Part shown: piece by piece, positions 24,906-33,102 of the stretch
How the letters are laid out: each line of letters opens with the position of its first letter
How positions within the stretch are numbered: the stretch's first letter is position 1
NCBI GenBank assembly: GCA_020633125.1
Contig: JACKEH010000006.1
Location: 1-64,000 of the forward strand
Direction of reading: 5' to 3'
DNA: 64,000 bases
DNA from: Sandaracinus sp.
GTDB lineage: Bacteria; Myxococcota_A; Polyangia; Polyangiales; Houyiibacteriaceae
Notes under the pieces: generated by a model
Database searches by the model: none
The model's input: the letters and a program-made list of their open reading frames with translations, nothing else
What the model was told of the DNA's origin: nothing
Translations under genes and position numbers: made by a program

Positions 24906-26321
24906 TCAGGGACCGCCGGTCGGATCGTCGACCGGTCGTTCGACCTCCACCAGACAGAAGAGCGAGACCTCCGTGCCGAGGGGCGGGACCGTGTCGTCCG
25001 AGTAGGCGATCTGCTCGCACTCGGGGTTGGACACGTCGTAGCGCCACCCGCTCGTGACGCCTCGGACGGCCTGGGCCACTTCGCAGACGTCGCGTCCGCT
25101 CTCGTCCAGCTCCACGAAGGTTCGACCGACGAGCGCGTCGCAGCGCATGCCGCTCGGCAGGGTTTCGCGGACCTTGCACTCGACCGCGTCTTCGGCGTCG
25201 GGAGTGAGCGAGCGGTTTGAGCAGATGCCTCGAATGCGGCTCCCGATTCGGATCGCGAGCTCTTCGATCGCCGGGCGGAAGCTCGCCGCGCAGATGCTGC
25301 TGACGAGCGAGCCGGGCCAGCTGCGGGCGAGCTCCACGTAGCGACGACCAGGGGCGGCTTGGCCTTGACCCGTGCGCTCGCAGGCCGGCTCGAGCCCGAG
25401 CTCGTTGGTCCCGTCGAGCACGTACTGCATGCGGTCGTCGGCGAGGATCGTGTCGGGGCTCTGGCCGACCAGGTCCTCCGGCATGCCGATGATCGCGGAG
25501 AAGATCACGTCGCGATCGTCACGTCCGTTCAAGAGGCTGGCCTTGAGCGCGTCGAGGCCGACCAAGAGGTCCGGACGCTGCGTGCAGCGTTGGTTGAGCT
25601 GACGCCCCGCCTCCGGACCGGAAAAGAAGCCCGCGGCGTCCGCGAGGGAGCAGTCTTCTTCGTCGGAGATCACCACGACGGCGAGCACGGCGTCCGGTCG
25701 CGGGAACGCGAGATCGCCCGAGAGCTCGGCGGTGCGCTGCAGGCCCTTCACGCCGGCGGCGAGCTGCTGTTCGAGGCCGCAACCGGTCAGGCCGACGTTC
25801 GAGAGGCAACCGACCTCGTCCACGAACGACTCGATGTCGTCGCCTTCTTCCCAGCTCGCGATCGGATCACCCCCGCAGGCCGTGGGGCTCGAGAGCGCGC
25901 CGTCGCGGCCGAAGTTGGCGTTCGCCGCGCAGGAGCTGCCGACCCGGCTCGATGGAACGAGGTGGCCGTTGGTGCCGAGGTCGGAGGTGACGATCGCGAC
26001 GCGAATCGACTCGGCCGCGTTCCAGAGCGGTCGCCCGTCGTCGCCGAGCGGCGGATCGGTGAGGTCGCGGACGAGCTGCGGAATCTCGCGACGAAGGCTG
26101 TCTTGCTCCTGCTCCATCGAGCCGGAGTCGTCGATCACGAAGAGGAGGTCGACGTTGACGACCGCGTCGCCGCCGACCTCCATCACGATCGAGCGGCTCG
26201 TCTTCGGATCGATGGGGCCGAGATCGCGCGTGGCGCAGCCGACGAGCGGCAGGGCACCCGCGAGCGAGAGAAGCACGGACAAGACGGACGTGTGCGCACA
26301 CACGCGACGGGCTCGACGCAT
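24906..26321 (-). CDS. VWA-type lipoprotein, second family
   Basis: 471 residues. Signal peptide with lipobox LVGC (Cys29), then CATRDLGPID, and a VWA-like domain with DDSGS (D64, S66, S68) in FVIDDSGSM and a later VVISDEEDCS. Shared segments with the gene at 22764 include VAIVTSDLGTNGHLVPS versus VGVVTSDMGTGGFIVPT and GCGLEQQL versus GCGFEQQL, so the two are paralogues; this copy lacks the cysteine-rich tail. The ATG at 26321 has GGAGG five bases upstream, which decides the start. It ends 55 bases before its own terminator, so the two paralogues are separate transcription units. Confidence 0.88.
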   Translation of the reverse strand: MRRARRVCAHTSVLSVLLSLAGALPLVGCATRDLGPIDPKTSRSIVMEVGGDAVVNVDLLFVIDDSGSMEQEQDSLRREIPQLVRDLTDPPLGDDGRPLWNAAESIRVAIVTSDLGTNGHLVPSSRVGSSCAANANFGRDGALSSPTACGGDPIASWEEGDDIESFVDEVGCLSNVGLTGCGLEQQLAAGVKGLQRTAELSGDLAFPRPDAVLAVVVISDEEDCSLADAAGFFSGPEAGRQLNQRCTQRPDLLVGLDALKASLLNGRDDRDVIFSAIIGMPEDLVGQSPDTILADDRMQYVLDGTNELGLEPACERTGQGQAAPGRRYVELARSWPGSLVSSICAASFRPAIEELAIRIGSRIRGICSNRSLTPDAEDAVECKVRETLPSGMRCDALVGRTFVELDESGRDVCEVAQAVRGVTSGWRYDVSNPECEQIAYSDDTVPPLGTEVSLFCLVEVERPVDDPTGGP

Positions 26322-26492
26322 GAGACCTCCGAGAGCCTCGCCCTCCGACGTGGAGGCAACGCGGGCTCGTTCGTGAGGGTCGTCGTCGCGGGGCGGCGCC
26401 GTTTCCAAGCCTCCGACGATTCTTGCGATTCCTCGCGACGCAGGTGCCAGGACGAGCGCGAAATCGTGCGGTCGAACGTTTCGGCGGGCTGG

Positions 26493-26498
26493 TAGGCT
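26493..26498 (+). promoter_or_regulatory. -10-like hexamer TAGGCT for the response regulator
   Basis: TAGGCT ends eight bases before the ATG at 26507. No ribosome site lies between, so a leaderless transcript is likely. Confidence 0.45.
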
Positions 26499-26506
26499 AC
26501 CGCCCG

Positions 26507-27865
26507 ATGACCCGCGTGCTCGTCGCCGACGACGAGGAGAACCTCCGCCTGGTGCTGCGCACCTTGCTCAAGAAGCACGGCTACGAGGTCCAGGTCGCGG
26601 CGAGCGCGGAAGAAGCGCTGGCGCGACTCGGCCAGTTCGATCCGGACTTCGTGCTCGCGGACGTGCGCATGCCGGGCATGAGCGGCATCGAGCTCGTGGC
26701 GGAGCTGAAGAAGCGCGGCTCGGAAGCGGTCGCGATCGTGATGAGCGCGTACGGCTCGGTGGAGCTCGCGCTCGAAGCGATGAAGGCCGGCGCGTACGAC
26801 TACGTGGCCAAGCCCTTCAAGCAGGACGAGGTGTTGCTCGCGCTGCGCAAAGCCGAGGAGCGTGAGCAGCTCCGCAAGGAGAACGCGCGGCTTCGCGCCG
26901 AGGTGGCGGGCAGCGAAGGTCTCGGCCGCATGATCGGACGCTCCGATCCGATGCGGCACGTGTTCAAGACCCTCGAGAAGGTCGCGGGCTACAAGACGAC
27001 GGTGTTGGTGCTCGGCGAGAGCGGCACCGGCAAAGAGCTCGTCGCGCGCGCGCTGCACGAGCTCTCGGATCGCAAGGGCGCGCCCTTCGTCGCGGTGAAC
27101 TGCGGCGCGATTCCGGGCGCGTTGCTCGAGAGCGAGCTCTTCGGGCACAAGCGTGGCGCCTTCACCGACGCGCACGCGGACAAGCGTGGGCTCTTCGAGG
27201 TCGCGGACGGGGGCACGCTCTTCCTCGACGAGCTCGGTGAGCTGCCCGCCGAGCTACAGGTGAAGCTGCTGCGTGTGCTTCAAGAAGGAAGCATTCGCGC
27301 GCTGGGCACGACGCAGGACAAGAGCGTCGACGTGCGGGTGGTCGCGGCCACGGTGCGCGACCTCGCGAAGGATGTGAAGGAAGGTCGGTTTCGCGAGGAC
27401 CTCTTCTACCGTCTCGACGTGTTGCGCATCGAGGTGCCGCCCTTGCGCGAGCGGCGCGACGACGTGCCTCTGCTCGTCGCGCGTTTCCTCGAACGGCTTC
27501 ACGAGCGGCTCGGAACCCGCGCGCGCCGCGTGAGCGCCGCCGCGATGGAGCGGCTCTTGGGATACGAGTGGCCGGGCAACGTGCGTGAGCTCGAGAACGT
27601 GATCGAGCGCGCGGTGGTGCTCGCCGAAGGCGACGAGATTCAAGAGGGTGACCTGCCGGAGCGCCTGCACGCGCCGAGTGATCCGGCGAAGGTCTTCCTC
27701 GCGAGCGGCGACCTCTCCATCAAACGAATGCAGAGCTTCATGGAGCGCGAGCTGATCGCGCGCGCGCTGCAGAAGACCGGCGGCAACAAGACGGCGGCGG
27801 CCAAGCTGCTGGAGATCAGCCACCGCGCGTTGCTCTACAAGGTCAAAGACTACGGTCTGGACTGA
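26507..27865 (+). CDS. NtrC-family sigma-54-dependent response regulator
   Basis: 452 residues. Receiver domain (1-120) with acidic pair D8/D9, phosphoacceptor D52 (VLADVRMPGMSG), S80 and K102. A coiled linker leads to an AAA+ domain with Walker A GESGTGKE (170-177), the sigma-54 loop GAFTDA (217-222) instead of GAFTGA, GGTLFLDELGE and the second region of homology FYRLDVLRIEVPPLRER. A Fis-type helix-turn-helix ends the protein (NKTAAAKLLEISHRALLYKV). It should activate promoters when phosphorylated; no cognate histidine kinase is adjacent, so it is an orphan here. It diverges from the VWA lipoprotein gene, 185 bases away. Confidence 0.93.
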   Translation: MTRVLVADDEENLRLVLRTLLKKHGYEVQVAASAEEALARLGQFDPDFVLADVRMPGMSGIELVAELKKRGSEAVAIVMSAYGSVELALEAMKAGAYDYVAKPFKQDEVLLALRKAEEREQLRKENARLRAEVAGSEGLGRMIGRSDPMRHVFKTLEKVAGYKTTVLVLGESGTGKELVARALHELSDRKGAPFVAVNCGAIPGALLESELFGHKRGAFTDAHADKRGLFEVADGGTLFLDELGELPAELQVKLLRVLQEGSIRALGTTQDKSVDVRVVAATVRDLAKDVKEGRFREDLFYRLDVLRIEVPPLRERRDDVPLLVARFLERLHERLGTRARRVSAAAMERLLGYEWPGNVRELENVIERAVVLAEGDEIQEGDLPERLHAPSDPAKVFLASGDLSIKRMQSFMERELIARALQKTGGNKTAAAKLLEISHRALLYKVKDYGLD

Positions 27866-27895
27866 CGCCCGACGCGCCATCGCACGTCGAAGGCA

Positions 27896-29068
27896 TCAGT
27901 CGGCGCTCTCGGCCGCCGGAGCTTCTTCCCGGGTCGCGCTGCGGGACCCACCGAGTCGGAAGGGCAGCCAGCTCGTGCCCCCCGGCAACGTGTCGTCGTC
28001 GGTCGTGGAGCCGTCGTCTTCGATCGCTTCGTCGGGCGCGTCCGGTTCGACCTCCGTGTCTTGCGGCTCTTCTTCCGGCGCGTCGGTCCAAGGCGTCAGC
28101 GAGCCGTCCGGCTCGACGATCGTGATCTCCATCGCGAGGTCGCTGCGAAGGCGAGGGAAGGGCATCGAGCGGCTGCGTGACGAGCGTCGCCGCACCGGAC
28201 CACGCAACGTTCCGTAGCGTGGCGATTGACCGGGCCCCGACCAATCCACCCACTGCGTGCGTCGAAGGCGCGCGTCCACGTGGACGAAGGTGCTGCGTGG
28301 GTAGAAGCCACAGCCCGCGTGTCCGATGCGGCGGCAGACCTCCCAGATCGCGCGATGCGGCACGCCCTGGATTCGAATGTCGACCGCGCGCCCCTTCGTG
28401 TGGCGACTCGACTCGCGGGTGTACCCACCGGCTTCGCGAAAGCCGCTGACGAGCGTGATGGCGCGTCCGCCGAAATGATCCGAGAGGTGCGCGAGCAACG
28501 CCGCGAGGCGCGGGTTGGGCTCCCGCACGGCGTCGTCTTCGTTCTTGAGCATCAACGCGCCGAGCTCGCGAAGGCCTTCGCGCCGAACCCGCCCGTCGCC
28601 GTCGACCAACGCGATGCTGCGCCGCTCGTCGCGTCGGACCAACGTGACGACGCCCGCCGATCGCGGCTCACCCCAATCCCGATCGGCCTGCTCGTCCGGC
28701 GAGAACCCAGGGAGCAGCAGCTTCTGACCGACCCGCAGGTTGGTGCGGCGCAGCCGGTTGGTGCGTTGAAGGTCCTCGACGCTCACGCGGTGCCGAGCCG
28801 CGATCTCCGTGAGGCTGTCCCCCTGCCGCACGTAGATCTCGCCTTGCGAGGGCACGGTGAGCTCTTGGCCCGGACGCAGGGTGCTGGTGCGTCGAAGCCG
28901 GTTCGCGGCCGCGAGGTCGTCCACCTCGACCCGGTAGCGCCTCGCGATCTGCGCGAGCGTCTGACCCTGGCGCACCGTGTGGACACGCTCCGCAGACGAG
29001 GGACTCGCCAACAGGAGAAGCAACCCACAGAGCGCGAGGCTGAGCGCCACCGACCAACGATTCGGCAC
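27896..29068 (-). CDS. LysM-repeat peptidoglycan hydrolase with M15-type (DUF882) peptidase domain
   Basis: 390 residues. Signal peptide (VALSLALCGLLLLLASPSSA), two LysM motifs (about 29-72 and 75-117, each HTVRQGQTL- or YVRQGDSL-like with IAxRxxV), then a zinc peptidase domain: TLVSGFREAGG, SRHTKGRAVDI and FVHVDAR supply the His-Asp-His ligands of M15A/DUF882 enzymes. A 100-residue acidic, disordered tail closes it. It should bind and cleave peptidoglycan peptide bonds in the periplasm. The GTG at 29068 is chosen because it begins the signal peptide and TACTGT (29075-29080) lies six bases upstream; the frame is open further to 29218. Confidence 0.85.
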   Translation of the reverse strand: MPNRWSVALSLALCGLLLLLASPSSAERVHTVRQGQTLAQIARRYRVEVDDLAAANRLRRTSTLRPGQELTVPSQGEIYVRQGDSLTEIAARHRVSVEDLQRTNRLRRTNLRVGQKLLLPGFSPDEQADRDWGEPRSAGVVTLVRRDERRSIALVDGDGRVRREGLRELGALMLKNEDDAVREPNPRLAALLAHLSDHFGGRAITLVSGFREAGGYTRESSRHTKGRAVDIRIQGVPHRAIWEVCRRIGHAGCGFYPRSTFVHVDARLRRTQWVDWSGPGQSPRYGTLRGPVRRRSSRSRSMPFPRLRSDLAMEITIVEPDGSLTPWTDAPEEEPQDTEVEPDAPDEAIEDDGSTTDDDTLPGGTSWLPFRLGGSRSATREEAPAAESAD

Positions 29069-29329
29069 GGCTGGACAGTATGCCGACCTCGGAGCGGTCG
29101 CGCACGTCCCGTCGTTTTCACCCTCGTTCGCGGGCCGGCTCATGCGCCGACCGAACCTTTCGCGCGAACGGATGTCGGGCGCTGCGTGGTGAAACGAGGC
29201 GCAGGGGCGAGGGAGCATCCGGCCATGGCGTCCGCCCAGACGCTCGAGGATGGGGAAAGGCTTCCGAGCGAACCCCGAGCAACGGCCTCCGTTGCGCCCT
29301 CGGGGCGATTTGCGCTACCTCGCCCCGCG

Positions 29330-30811
29330 ATGCGGCGGAGCTTTCGGCGGTACGGAGCGTCGGCGCCGCTCGTGATGGTGGCGCTCTGCGCGCTGCTGCT
29401 CGGGGTGAGCGGGGTCTGGCTCGAGACCGCGACCGCGCAGGCCCCCGAGCACCCCGACGGCCACGTGCACGACTGGCTCGTGTGGTGGCCTCGTTGCGCG
29501 CAGGAGCGTTTCGCGCCCGAGCGCATTGGTCGCTCCGAGCTGCTCTACCCACGCCCTGGTTTCCCGGCGGTCGCACGCCCAGGAGACCGGCTCACCACCC
29601 GCGTACGCCTCGTGGCGCCGCTGACCCCGCCTCCGGGCGTGCAGCAAGAGAAGGCCCTGCGGGGCTGGGCGGCGGAGCTCGAAGGCCGCCCGACGTGGCG
29701 CGTCGAAGGCGCCGAGCACCGTTACCCCCTCCGCGTGGCCGACGTGCGGCCCGACACCCGCCAATCGACCGTCTTTCGGGCGAGCGTCGATCTACCTCCG
29801 TGGATGGCGCCCGGCACCTACGACCTCGTGATTCGGGTGCCGGGGGGAGAGACCTTGGCCGGCGTGGCGAGCGTCCGGGTGGTGGTCGGGGAACCGCGGC
29901 TCGCGGCGCTCCCGTCGAACGTTTCGCCTCGCGAGCTCGCGCCGCTCGACGTGGACGTGTGGGTTGCCTCCGAGGTGCCCGATGCGCTGCGACGTCCGCT
30001 CGCCGGCGAGGGGTTGCCGTGGCTCGACCCGGAGGTCGGGGCGGTCTTGGCGGTCGGAGACGCGGCGGTGTGGGACGGCACGCGCTGCGACGATCTGCTC
30101 CAGCCTCGTGCCGCTGCCGACCGACTCTTGGGTGCCCGGCGCCCAACCTCGGTCGAGCCCTTCGAAGGCCGCGTCGAGGTCGAAGGCGGCACCGCGCGTG
30201 TCTTCGGGCCTGCGACCCTTCGGTACCTGGTGCCGGAAGGCCGAGAGGTTCGCGCCGAGGGCGCCACCGTCGTCGGTGCATGGCCGGCCACCCCGGTGCG
30301 ACCTTCGGGGCTGCGCCCGAGCGTGGTGGTCGCGCTGCGTGCCGACTCGGGCGCCGTGGTGCCCGAGGTCGTGGCGTCGGGCGCGCTCGAGGTTCGCCTC
30401 CGCACGCCCGAACGTTTCTCTTCCGGAGGGGTCGGCGAGGTCGCGCTCGAGGGCGCCCCCGAGGGGACCGCGCTCGCCCTCGCATGGGAGGAAGACGGCT
30501 CGGCGTTCGGCACCGGCCCGCTCGAGGTGGGCCTTCGTTGGATGGAGTCTTCCGAGCTCCAGGGCCTCGCCCTCGCGCCGAACGGACGGAGCCGACGCCT
30601 GGCCGCCACCGTGGTCGGGGTGCCGCGCCGTCCTTCGGGCTGCGCCACGTCTGGGCCAGAAACGTCCGGAAATTGGTGGCTGGCGGTCTGGCTTTGCACA
30701 ATCGGGGGCGCGCGGTACACCTCCGCGCGCTCGCGCCGCGCCCGCGCCGCTCCGAAATCGGAGCGCCGGGAACAAAGGCGCCCCGACCCTTCGTTCCGAC
30801 GTCGCCCATGA
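29330..30811 (+). CDS. Exported protein of unknown function
   Basis: 493 residues. N-terminal signal or anchor (ASAPLVMVALCALLLGVSGVW), then a mostly beta, Val/Arg/Pro-rich body with Ig-like strands, such as PAVARPGDRLTTRVRLVAPL and PPWMAPGTYDLVIRVPGGETL. These resemble the N-terminal domains of some exported myxobacterial phosphoesterases, but no phosphoesterase motif follows. The final 60 residues become basic and low in complexity and may be read-through beyond a frameshift, although the stop overlaps the next ATG (ATGA at 30808-30811), which argues that the frame is real. The 261 bases upstream hold no gene. Confidence 0.65.
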   Translation: MRRSFRRYGASAPLVMVALCALLLGVSGVWLETATAQAPEHPDGHVHDWLVWWPRCAQERFAPERIGRSELLYPRPGFPAVARPGDRLTTRVRLVAPLTPPPGVQQEKALRGWAAELEGRPTWRVEGAEHRYPLRVADVRPDTRQSTVFRASVDLPPWMAPGTYDLVIRVPGGETLAGVASVRVVVGEPRLAALPSNVSPRELAPLDVDVWVASEVPDALRRPLAGEGLPWLDPEVGAVLAVGDAAVWDGTRCDDLLQPRAAADRLLGARRPTSVEPFEGRVEVEGGTARVFGPATLRYLVPEGREVRAEGATVVGAWPATPVRPSGLRPSVVVALRADSGAVVPEVVASGALEVRLRTPERFSSGGVGEVALEGAPEGTALALAWEEDGSAFGTGPLEVGLRWMESSELQGLALAPNGRSRRLAATVVGVPRRPSGCATSGPETSGNWWLAVWLCTIGGARYTSARSRRARAAPKSERREQRRPDPSFRRRP

Positions 30812-31287
30812 CCCGATTCACGATTCTGGCCCCGTTCGCGTTCCTCGTCGGTTGCTCCTCGATGATTCCGAACACGACCGTCGAGGACACCTCGGAGAAC
30901 CGCGAGGTCGTCTCGTTCGTCGAGGAATACCGCCACGCGGTCGAAGAGCGGAACGTTCGCCGTCTGCTCGAGCTCGCGAGCCCGCGTTACCTCGACGACA
31001 ACGGCACGCCCGGCGGCGAGGACGATCTCGACTTCGACACGCTCCGCGAGAAGCTCTCGCTTTGGAGCAACCGCGTCACCGACGTGCGCTACGAGATCAA
31101 GTACCGCCGCGTCTCCTACGACACGACCCGGATCTTCGTGGAGTTCCGCTACACGGCGAGCTTCCGCGTCGCCACGGGTGACGGCGGCGAACGCTGGGCG
31201 CGTCGCCTCGGCGACCACCGCCTGATCCTCACCCGCGAAGAAGGCGAGGCGCCGGAAGGCGAGCTCCGCATTCTCGCGGGCATGTGA
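30808..31287 (+). CDS. Small putative lipoprotein
   Basis: 159 residues. Signal peptide with lipobox LVGC at Cys15, then an NTF2-like layout: a helix VVSFVEEYRHAVEERNVRRLLELASP, DNGTPGGEDDLDFD and strands VRYEIKYRRVSYD and RIFVEFRYTASF. Probably a nuclear-transport-factor-2-like lipoprotein with structural or binding function. Coupled to the preceding exported protein by ATGA; followed directly by a palindrome and an intrinsic terminator. Confidence 0.82.
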   Translation: MTRFTILAPFAFLVGCSSMIPNTTVEDTSENREVVSFVEEYRHAVEERNVRRLLELASPRYLDDNGTPGGEDDLDFDTLREKLSLWSNRVTDVRYEIKYRRVSYDTTRIFVEFRYTASFRVATGDGGERWARRLGDHRLILTREEGEAPEGELRILAGM

Positions 31288-31305
31288 GCGATTCGTTCGA
31301 ATCGC
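31288..31305. repeat. Perfect palindrome GCGATTCG-TT-CGAATCGC
   Basis: Eight-base arms around TT begin at the base after the lipoprotein stop codon; a diverged copy of the motif (GACTCGTTCGGATTC) follows. May reinforce termination or be an exonuclease barrier. Confidence 0.85.
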
Positions 31306-31314
31306 GACTCGTTC

Positions 31315-31345
31315 GGATTCCGGCCTCCTCGGCCGGAATCTTTCC
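31315..31345 (+). terminator. Intrinsic terminator after the small lipoprotein gene
   Basis: Stem GATTCCGGCC (31316-31325) with GGCCGGAATC (31331-31340), loop TCCTC, followed by TTTCCGTT. Confidence 0.85.
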
Positions 31346-31371
31346 GTTGTGACGGACGAGTTCGAACGTCG

Positions 31372-31401
31372 TTGAACGTGGGCCTCCCGGTCGGCTAATC
31401 T
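31372..31401 (+). promoter_or_regulatory. Candidate sigma-70-type promoter for the MshEN-receiver-TPR gene
   Basis: TTGAAC (31372-31377) and TAATCT (31396-31401) are 18 bases apart and lie 31 bases before the ATG at 31433. Matches are partial (four and three of six). Confidence 0.35.
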
Positions 31402-31432
31402 CGGGACACGTCGTGTCGGCGACGTATGCCGC

Positions 31433-32908
31433 ATGTCCGAGGAAAAGAAGCAGCTCGGCAAGATTCTCCTCAAGCAGCGGCTCGTGACGCCAGACGAGCT
31501 CGAGACGCTCTTGCAGGAGCAGAAGACGCACCCGGGGTCACGCTTGGCCTCGACGGTGGAGCGTGCCGGCAAGGTCTCGAGCAAGGAGTTGCTCAAGGCG
31601 CTCTCGGAGCAGCACGGCCTGCCGGGCATCGACCTCGCGCAGGTCGTCGTGCCCACCGAGAACCTCCGCTGGATTCCCGCGGACGTCGCGAAGCGGCACT
31701 CGATCCTCCCCGTGTTGGTGAAGGACGACCGCATCTTCTTGGCCATGGCCGACCCGCGTGACCGCCGGGTCATCGACGAGATCGAGTTCGTCACCGGGCG
31801 CCGCGTGTTCCCGTACGTCGCCCTTCACGACCTTCTTCAGGAGGTCATCGAGGAGGCCTACCGGCTGCTCGACAAGGGCGAGTCGCATTACGTGGGCCCG
31901 CAGGTGCCCGCCGACTACCTCGCGTCGCTGGGCATCGCGCCTTCGCCGGTCGAGGCCGCGCCGCCGCCTTCACCCGCGGGGGTGGTGGTCGAGGAGGTCG
32001 CGCCGAATGCGCACGCGGACCTCGGGCGCCTCGAGGACGACGAGCTCGGGCTCCGCGAGCTCGAGCATCGCGCCCGCGACGGAGAGCCCTTCCACTCGCA
32101 GGTCGCGCCGCTGCCGACCCGCCCACGGGACACCAGCGGGCAGCCGAAGGTGTTGGTCGTCGACGACGAGGACGACATCCGCAAGCTCCTCACCCGCGTG
32201 CTCGCTCAGAAGGGCTACGTCGTCGTCGAGGCTTCGAAGGGTCTCGAAGCGCTTCAGAAGGTTCGTGACGAGCAGCCCGACGTAATCCTGCTCGACGCGA
32301 TGCTTCCCGAGGTGCACGGCTTCGACATCTGCCGGCGCATCAAGGGCAGCAAGCGCTACGGCCACATCCCCATCGTGATGGTCAGCGCCATCTACCGCGG
32401 TTGGCGCGTCGCCGAGGACCTGAAGACCTCGTACGGCGTGGACGCCTTCCTCGAGAAGCCCTTCAAGGTCGCGGACGTGTTGCTCCACGTCGAACGCGCG
32501 ATCGAAGGTCGGCGCTCGGAAGTGCCGAACGAAGAGGACGACGTGCTCAGCCGTGAGGCCAGCGCGGCGCTCGACGCGGGCATGGAGGCGTACCGTGCGG
32601 GCGACCTCGAGACCGCGATTGCTCGGCTTCGGGAGGGCATCCAGATCGATCCCCTCTCGTTTCAGCTTCACTACCACCTCGGATTGCTCTGCGGGCGACG
32701 CGACGACCTCTTCGAGGCGATTCACGAGCTCGAGACGGCGGTCGATCTGCAGCCGCGGAACTTCTCCGCGCTGAAGAACCTCGCGGTTCTCTACCAGCGC
32801 GCGGGTTTCAAACACAAAGCCATCGAGATGTGGGAGCGGGCCCTGGCCGCTGCCCCAGACGACGAAACGCGTCAGGGGATCAAAGATCACCTGATGACCT
32901 TGCTCTAA
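31433..32908 (+). CDS. MshEN (GspE N-terminal)-receiver-TPR protein
   Basis: 491 residues with three parts. Residues 5-150 resemble the GspE/PilB N-terminal MshEN domain (LGKILLKQRLVTPDEL, PADVAKRHSILPVLVKDDRIFLAMADPRD), which can bind c-di-GMP in relatives. Residues 239-365 are a response-regulator receiver (VLVVDDEDD, phosphoacceptor D288 in ILLDAMLPEVHG, KPF near 344). Residues 375-490 hold about three TPRs. No output enzyme or DNA-binding domain is present, so it likely signals through protein contacts, perhaps in polarity or motility as FrzS-type proteins do. It precedes the AgmX/GltJ-like gene by 194 bases on the same strand. Confidence 0.85.
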   Translation: MSEEKKQLGKILLKQRLVTPDELETLLQEQKTHPGSRLASTVERAGKVSSKELLKALSEQHGLPGIDLAQVVVPTENLRWIPADVAKRHSILPVLVKDDRIFLAMADPRDRRVIDEIEFVTGRRVFPYVALHDLLQEVIEEAYRLLDKGESHYVGPQVPADYLASLGIAPSPVEAAPPPSPAGVVVEEVAPNAHADLGRLEDDELGLRELEHRARDGEPFHSQVAPLPTRPRDTSGQPKVLVVDDEDDIRKLLTRVLAQKGYVVVEASKGLEALQKVRDEQPDVILLDAMLPEVHGFDICRRIKGSKRYGHIPIVMVSAIYRGWRVAEDLKTSYGVDAFLEKPFKVADVLLHVERAIEGRRSEVPNEEDDVLSREASAALDAGMEAYRAGDLETAIARLREGIQIDPLSFQLHYHLGLLCGRRDDLFEAIHELETAVDLQPRNFSALKNLAVLYQRAGFKHKAIEMWERALAAAPDDETRQGIKDHLMTLL

Positions 32909-33060
32909 TGCCGCTGGACGCCCCGCTCACGAGGACGGCGAAGACCCGCTTCGGAGCCCGGCGCCCACATCCCCGTCGCGCTTCGGTCCGCCGTGGCACC
33001 ACGCCTCGGCCGCTTGCTTGATCCCTCGTTCGCGCGCCCCGTGTTTTCCGTGGGTGCGTC

Positions 33061-33089
33061 GCGGGGACCCCTTCGTTTATAGTCCCCGC
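33061..33089 (+). promoter_or_regulatory. -10 element TATAGT flanked by an inverted repeat, upstream of the AgmX/GltJ-like gene
   Basis: TATAGT (33078-33083) lies 19 bases before the ATG. GCGGGGAC (33061-33068) and GTCCCCGC (33082-33089) form a perfect eight-base inverted repeat whose right arm overlaps the hexamer, so it may be an operator or mRNA hairpin. Confidence 0.45.
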
Positions 33090-33102
33090 GAGTCGGCCGC
33101 CG

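Noticed and set aside
30670..30700. Sigma-54 promoter before the small lipoprotein gene
   Set aside because: TGG and TTGCAC are present but the spacing between GG and GC is wrong for a -24/-12 element.
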